64,000 nt of DNA from contig NZ_SETE01000006.1 of NCBI RefSeq assembly GCF_004152935.1, positions 62,001 to 126,000 of the forward strand, given 5' to 3'. Each line of letters begins with the position of its first letter. Position 1 is the stretch's first letter. The notes under the pieces were generated by a model. The model was not told the DNA's origin, did no database searches, and saw only the letters and a program-made list of their open reading frames with translations. Shown in pieces: positions 58,911-64,000 of the stretch. Origin of the DNA: Brumimicrobium glaciale. GTDB lineage: Bacteria; Bacteroidota; Bacteroidia; Flavobacteriales_D; Crocinitomicaceae. The position numbers and the translations under genes were made by a program.

Positions 58911-61900
58911 ATGAAACTACAAAGATTGTTGCTTCTTATATTTGTAATTGCTACCAGTTCGTTTGTATCTGTAGCTCAGTTATACACGTTTAAAAACTTC
59001 AATTATGAGGAAGGACTAAACCTAATCTCAATTCTCACAGTTGAAGAGTCTGATGATGGCTATTTGTGGTTTGGAACAGATGGTGCTGGTTTGATCCGGT
59101 ATGATGGACAAGCATTTGATTATTTAGAAGATATCCAAGGTCGGAATAACCGACATGTAAATGATATTTTCTTTCATGAAAATAGAATCTTGTTTTCGAC
59201 ATTGTACAGAGGAGTATTCTCATTAGAAAATAATTCCATAAATCGACTTTCTTATATTGCGCGCTTAGGAAAATGTCATGCTATATTTCAACACAATAAC
59301 ATTCAAATTGTTCTTCAGAATAGCGGATTAAGGACTTTTAAAGATAGTTCATTGGTTCGAGAGAAATTATTCTCTCCTGTGATTCCAGATTTGCAATACT
59401 ACGGAAGTTGTAGGTTAGATGAAAAATTATTGATTTTTACCTCAGGTTTAAATTATTGGGTAAAAGAAGGTGGTATTCAGGAAATGCATGATTGGCTTGG
59501 AGTGAGTAAAGATCAATTAAAAGATTTTGTAGTTGGCTATGAAGCCACTGATAGTTTACTTTTGATTGATAAGTATTTGACAAAAATATTATCCGTTCCT
59601 TTAAAAAAAGGAGCTACAGTAAATTTAGATATAACGAATATCTCTGAGCCACTACTTTTGGCTGGTGAAGAAATAGTAAAATGGGATAAAAGAAAAGAGA
59701 TAATTGCTTTTATAACAAATAAAGGACGAATTGTAACTTATGATATCAACACTTCTCAATTCCACCTAATAGAGAATAATTCTAAACTTCAAATAGTTAA
59801 ACCTACCAATATTTTAATTGATAGAAATAATGATATATGGGTAACGACTTCCTCAAGTGGTGCTTATCGAGTTTCTCTTGAGCCATTCACCAAACTTAGC
59901 AGTAACAAGTTATTCGCTCAACCAGAAATTTCTTTTATTGGTAAAACATTGAACAATGATTTTATAATCACAGTAAATGGAAAAGGAACTTTTATTGGCA
60001 AAGGTCCTGTTGAAACTGATTTTGTTGAAAATGCAGACATCTATTTAACTTCTAAAGATTATATAGGAGACACACTTTTAGTATCAACTAACAAAGGTGT
60101 TTACCAAATAAGAGACAAGAAACTAGAATTATATCCACCTCTTAATTTTCTAAAAGAGGAAAGAGTAAGCTTGATAAAGAATGCCTTTGGATATCTGTGG
60201 TTTTCTGTTATTAGTCAAGGACTTTTTAGGAAGGATTTAATATCAGGGAAAGTGGACAGTTTTACTACTGCTCCAGCCTATTACTATAATGGAATTATAA
60301 ATAAGGATTCTACAGCACTGTATTTTGGTACCAACTTTGGCGTAATGAAATACGACCATGCAAAAGAACAACTGCTTCCTGTTCAAAGCAAAGTTAATGG
60401 GAAGACTATGGGTGCTTATGTAGGGAATTCAATAATGGACTCCTACGGAACAATTTGGTTTAGCTTTGATGAAGGTTTAATGGGGATAACAGCAGAAAAA
60501 AAGTTTGTAGCCATTACTGAAGAGCAGTTTTTACCTTCTCTACTTATTTATACTCTTAACTCCGACAAGTTTGGTCACCTTATCATCGGAAGTAATAAAG
60601 GAATAACAGTTATAAATGTCGATAAAAACGGAAAAGCCCTTTCGAGCAAAACATACAATAAGGAGAGTGGATTTTATGGACACGAAACCCACATGCGATC
60701 CTCTTTTCAATCTGCAGATGGCTCTATTCTTTTAGGAACTCTTGGCGGAGCAGTTTTAGTTCGGCCTGAATATCTTGACAGAAGGAGTAGGTTGAGTAAA
60801 CCAATTATTCACTCTCTGAAAAATAAAAACATTGAGAACTTAATTGACAATAAGAATCCAGTTACAATAAATACGGAGGATAATAACTTATTAATAGAGT
60901 TTGAGAGTGTAAATACCAAATCTACTTTTGTTACGTACAGTTACAAATTAGAAGGAGCCGATGAAGAAGAGTGGGTAAATTGGTCCAATTGGTCTCCAAA
61001 GCAAGAAGCTATTTTTAATAACCTTAAAGCGGGTAGCTACATTCTGAAAGTGAAATCTTCTATTGATGGAGCAAATGAAAGTGAAGAAAGTACGATCAGT
61101 TTTGACGTTATTATTCCATTTTACAAAAACAAATGGTTCATTATAGGTGTAATCAGCATAATTGTACTGATCAATATTAGTTTTTTAGACAGTACAAAAA
61201 ATTTCAATCGTGAAAATATTATCATTTCAAGAGATGTTGTGGCAAATAAGTCAACCGCTAAAAGTTTATTGGCTTTTGGTGCTGTTGCAAATACGTTAGG
61301 TCATTTATTTGCACCTCGTGTAGATGATAGTTTACAACTTCATGATTTCAGTGCAATCGTCACTGGTGCTTTGTTAATGATGCTGTTTTTAGTCGTCACT
61401 TTTGTGAAAAGTAGCTCACGGAAAGCGGGGACTTATCTTGTTATAGGGTTTCTTATTTTATTAGCTTACAATTTGATGTTTACCTATATCTCGGATATCC
61501 ATCCATTTTATTTCACATCTGCATTGTTAGTCACTTTTGTTGCTCCTTATACATTGAGAAGACTGCGTTCTGCGGTAGTTGTGAGCCTGGCCATGGGAGC
61601 AGCTTCTGTTGCCATAATTTTTTTAGTTGAAGATGCAAAATTCAATCAATATCTATTTCTTATGGGAATTGCCATTGCCTGTTTCTTGATGATTTTTAAA
61701 ACATATATGCGTAATAATTCCCTTGAACAATTGATTTTCGCCTCTGGAATAGTGAATAAAGGAAATGCGCTAGTAGTTGCTTTTGATAAGAATGGGAAAA
61801 TATCATTTGTTAGTGAAAATATGGAATCACTTCTTGGTGTTGATGAAACGCTGAAAGGAGAGAGTATTCTACTTTTAAATGAATATCAGCCTTCCTATAA

Positions 61901-63236
61901 TGAAATGCATAATTTTAGTGATGATCATTTAATAAGTGAGTTCAAAGAAGGCGCAATATTCGTTACTCCTTTAATTACAGAAAAAGATGAGGTTGTTTAC
62001 TATCAATGGTCTTGTAAAAAGTTTTCAGAAGAACTGCGTATTATTTTAGGTCAAGATGTTACTGAAAAAATAAACCTAGAAAACTACTATGAACTTATTG
62101 TAAAAAACGCAGATGATTTAATTTTCCAAACTGATACCAATGGAAATTTCACTTTTGTAAATGAGAAATGCTGTGAAGTTTTTGAAAGATCAAAAAGTGA
62201 ATTATTAGACCTTTCAATCTTGAATGTTGTAGAACCAGCCTATCAAAAAAGAGTAAGATACTTTATTGATGCTACTTTGAAAGAACGCCAAAAAGGAAAA
62301 TATAAAGAGTTTCCTATTCTAACTCCAAATGGAGAAACTAAATGGTTGGGACAAAATCTATCAACTATGACCACTCCAGGTGCGGAAAATGTTGTTAAAG
62401 GATTTTTGGGATTGGCGCGAGACATAACCAGTAAAAAGAAAGCAAACTCATTAATCAAGGAGCAGAATAAAGCCATAATGGATTCGATTAATTATGCGCG
62501 TAGAATTCAATTCAATATGCTGCCCCGTTCCTCTGAATTCGCTGATTCATTTGATGAGCATTTTATATTATATAGACCAAAAGACATCGTTTCAGGAGAT
62601 TTTTTCTGGCTTAAAGAAATAGGCGATAAAACAATTCTAATTCTTTCAGATTGCACAGGTCATGGAGTTCCTGGCTCATTTATGACGCTTTTAGGAATCA
62701 ATATTTTAAAACAAATAGTTGAAGAAGCTAAAATTATTGATCCTGGTGAAATTTTAAATCAACTCGATGAACATTTGTCTGAATTACTTCCAAGAGATGG
62801 TCAAAATCGAATCCAAGATGGGATGGAAGTAGTCGTTTGTTCGTTCGATAAAAATAGCGAAAAAGTAGAATACGCTTTAGCGGGAGGTCGATTCTTGATA
62901 AAAGACAACAAAGAAGGAACGATGAAAGTGGTTAAAGGTCAAATTAAGCATATTGGTGATGAGCCAGTAATAAATGATTTCATCTACGATACAGAAAGTG
63001 TTACGCTCAATGAAAATCAAATTCTGTATCTCTTTACTGATGGATTCCCAGATCAATTTGGAGGAACGAAAAATAAAAAGATAACAATCAAGAAATTCCT
63101 TGCCTTGATTGATGCGATTTCGTATCAACCTATGAACGAACAAAACTCCATTCTTCAAGAATATCACAAAGAGTGGATGGGTGATTTTGAACAAACAGAT
63201 GACATGACCGTAATTGGTGTACGTGGTAGAAAATGA
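58911..63236 (+). CDS. Propeller receptor with PAS domains and SpoIIE phosphatase
   Basis: 1441 aa. Signal peptide 1-23 (ending SVAQ). Periplasmic two-component-regulator propeller about 25-610 (DDGYLWFGTDGAGLIRYDGQ and later GYLWFS, GTIWFS units). Y_Y_Y domain about 640-735 (YSYKLEGADEEEWVNWSNW). About six membrane helices about 740-940 (FIIGVISIIVLINISFL ... FLMGIAIACFLMIFKTYM). Two PAS domains about 945-1175 (YYELIVKNADDLIFQTDTNG). SpoIIE-type PP2C phosphatase 1195-1441 with RPKDIVSGDFFWL, SDCTGHGVPGSFM and DDMTVIGVRGRK. It probably senses an external ligand and dephosphorylates a partner such as an anti-sigma antagonist. No partner gene is adjacent. Confidence 0.88.
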   Translation: MKLQRLLLLIFVIATSSFVSVAQLYTFKNFNYEEGLNLISILTVEESDDGYLWFGTDGAGLIRYDGQAFDYLEDIQGRNNRHVNDIFFHENRILFSTLYRGVFSLENNSINRLSYIARLGKCHAIFQHNNIQIVLQNSGLRTFKDSSLVREKLFSPVIPDLQYYGSCRLDEKLLIFTSGLNYWVKEGGIQEMHDWLGVSKDQLKDFVVGYEATDSLLLIDKYLTKILSVPLKKGATVNLDITNISEPLLLAGEEIVKWDKRKEIIAFITNKGRIVTYDINTSQFHLIENNSKLQIVKPTNILIDRNNDIWVTTSSSGAYRVSLEPFTKLSSNKLFAQPEISFIGKTLNNDFIITVNGKGTFIGKGPVETDFVENADIYLTSKDYIGDTLLVSTNKGVYQIRDKKLELYPPLNFLKEERVSLIKNAFGYLWFSVISQGLFRKDLISGKVDSFTTAPAYYYNGIINKDSTALYFGTNFGVMKYDHAKEQLLPVQSKVNGKTMGAYVGNSIMDSYGTIWFSFDEGLMGITAEKKFVAITEEQFLPSLLIYTLNSDKFGHLIIGSNKGITVINVDKNGKALSSKTYNKESGFYGHETHMRSSFQSADGSILLGTLGGAVLVRPEYLDRRSRLSKPIIHSLKNKNIENLIDNKNPVTINTEDNNLLIEFESVNTKSTFVTYSYKLEGADEEEWVNWSNWSPKQEAIFNNLKAGSYILKVKSSIDGANESEESTISFDVIIPFYKNKWFIIGVISIIVLINISFLDSTKNFNRENIIISRDVVANKSTAKSLLAFGAVANTLGHLFAPRVDDSLQLHDFSAIVTGALLMMLFLVVTFVKSSSRKAGTYLVIGFLILLAYNLMFTYISDIHPFYFTSALLVTFVAPYTLRRLRSAVVVSLAMGAASVAIIFLVEDAKFNQYLFLMGIAIACFLMIFKTYMRNNSLEQLIFASGIVNKGNALVVAFDKNGKISFVSENMESLLGVDETLKGESILLLNEYQPSYNEMHNFSDDHLISEFKEGAIFVTPLITEKDEVVYYQWSCKKFSEELRIILGQDVTEKINLENYYELIVKNADDLIFQTDTNGNFTFVNEKCCEVFERSKSELLDLSILNVVEPAYQKRVRYFIDATLKERQKGKYKEFPILTPNGETKWLGQNLSTMTTPGAENVVKGFLGLARDITSKKKANSLIKEQNKAIMDSINYARRIQFNMLPRSSEFADSFDEHFILYRPKDIVSGDFFWLKEIGDKTILILSDCTGHGVPGSFMTLLGINILKQIVEEAKIIDPGEILNQLDEHLSELLPRDGQNRIQDGMEVVVCSFDKNSEKVEYALAGGRFLIKDNKEGTMKVVKGQIKHIGDEPVINDFIYDTESVTLNENQILYLFTDGFPDQFGGTKNKKITIKKFLALIDAISYQPMNEQNSILQEYHKEWMGDFEQTDDMTVIGVRGRK

Positions 63237-63313
63237 TATTTTTCTTCCTTTTAATTTGGTGATTACTCTAAATTTTCACTAACTTAATTTAGTAACCAAT
63301 AAATCACCAAATC

Positions 63314-64000
63314 ATGCAAGAAGAATATTTGCATTATCTCTGGCGTATGAAACGCCTAAATTTCAACCAATTAAAACTCACTAACGGAGCACCAGTAAGC
63401 GTTCATGAAGTCGGATGGTATAATCTCGATGCTGGACCAGATTTTTTCAATGGAACAGTTTCTATCGATGGAATTAAATGGTCTGGTAATATCGAATTAC
63501 ATATAAAATCCTCAGATTGGTATGCACACAAACACCATTTAGATGAGGCTTATAATAATGTTGTTTTACATGTTGTGTTCGAACATGACAAGGAAGTATT
63601 TGTTAAAGGAATCCAACTGCCAACTATTGAACTCAAAAATCAAATTGATTTAGCACACTTAAGAAATTATGAGAAAATCATTTCAAATTCTTATAAAGTT
63701 CCTTGTTCAAATGTGGTAATGGATTATAAATTGTCCTTACTTCAGCAAATAGATGTTTCCTTTCTTCACCGCATAGAAAGAAAAGGAATTGAGCTTTTGG
63801 ATTTAGTGAAAATTGAGCAACGAGATAAATATTCGATTTTATTGGCAGCCATTTTACAAGCCACTGGCGGGAGAGTGAATAAATTACCAATGCAAGAATT
63901 GGCGAGTATTTTACCTTATAAGTTAATTGCAAAAGAACAATGGGACAAAACCCGATTAGAAGCACTGGTTTTTGGCTCTGCAGGCTTCCTAAATGATGAA
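63314..64000 (+). CDS. DUF2851 family protein (truncated by the window end)
   Basis: Open from ATG 63314 to the window edge, 229 residues visible. It begins MQEEYLHYLWRMKRLNFNQL and contains the family pattern VGWYNLDAGPDFFNGTVSID, WSGNIELHIKSSDWYAHKHH and LDEAYNNVVLHVVFEHDKEV. Later come FLHRIERKGIEL and a helical stretch. This is DUF2851, a Bacteroidetes/Chlorobi family of unknown function and about 420 residues. The pattern is strong; the rest lies outside the window. Confidence 0.9.
   Translation, partial: MQEEYLHYLWRMKRLNFNQLKLTNGAPVSVHEVGWYNLDAGPDFFNGTVSIDGIKWSGNIELHIKSSDWYAHKHHLDEAYNNVVLHVVFEHDKEVFVKGIQLPTIELKNQIDLAHLRNYEKIISNSYKVPCSNVVMDYKLSLLQQIDVSFLHRIERKGIELLDLVKIEQRDKYSILLAAILQATGGRVNKLPMQELASILPYKLIAKEQWDKTRLEALVFGSAGFLNDE

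Overview
The window is AT-rich chromosomal DNA from a member of the Bacteroidetes, most likely Flavobacteriia. The evidence is type IX secretion (T9SS) tail domains, a gliding-motility-associated C-terminal (CHU_C) domain, CarboxypepD_reg-like and DUF5686 outer-membrane proteins, promoters of the TTG / TAnnTTTG type, and almost no Shine-Dalgarno signals. A Fluviicola/Crocinitomicaceae-like relative is my guess and is not proven here. Coding density is high. I see no phage, insertion sequence, CRISPR array or rRNA operon.

Layout. 1-3.0 kb: end of sufB, sufC, sufD (Fe-S assembly), then a superoxide dismutase and a stack of hairpins. 3.4-6.2 kb: MarC-type membrane protein, a cbpM-cbpA co-chaperone pair and a CsbD-like stress protein. 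6.4-8.6 kb: a T9SS-exported GLUG-repeat protein and a lipoprotein. 8.8 kb: tRNA-Phe(GAA). 9-13.1 kb: an envelope operon with coaX, an outer-membrane barrel, a TPR protein, lptC and a small membrane protein. 13.5-16 kb: a DUF5686 outer-membrane protein. 16.2-24.6 kb: exported proteins of unknown function, centred on a 1137-aa fusion of a CarboxypepD_reg-like half with a complete S9 prolyl-oligopeptidase half. 25-29.6 kb: the sucA-odhB pair of 2-oxoglutarate dehydrogenase. 30-35.8 kb: a 1916-aa repeat adhesin. 36.3-38.6 kb: aspartate kinase and a 2-hydroxyacid dehydrogenase. 38.9-44.3 kb: a three-gene operon ending in a 1449-aa collagen-like protein. 44.5-50.8 kb: uvrC, a DUF2480 protein, menA-menC and an M28 peptidase. 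51-54.5 kb: a small membrane protein, a degenerate GAF/histidine-kinase-like protein and an acyltransferase. 54.9-58.8 kb: PAP2 phosphatase, obg, adk and hpt facing away from purK. 58.9-63.2 kb: a 1441-aa propeller/PAS/SpoIIE phosphatase receptor. 63.3 kb to the end: a truncated DUF2851 gene.

The most unusual signals are non-coding. Several families of short palindromes sit between genes. In the clearest family (three copies near 23.3, 24.7 and 46.4 kb) a conserved core is flanked by arms that differ completely between loci yet are always self-complementary. A second family shows paired base changes in its stem. A third has a conserved scaffold around different stem-loops. This suggests a mobile or template-switching process that copies flanking DNA in inverted orientation.

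Other points worth following: an intrinsic-terminator-shaped hairpin inside the lptC signal-peptide codons; a histidine-kinase-like protein that keeps its His box but has lost its ATP-binding boxes; two homologous intergenic modules flanking one exported gene; and a strong A+C strand bias at the menC/M28 junction. Several start sites are moved here from upstream TTG or GTG codons to more plausible positions, with reasons given in each entry.
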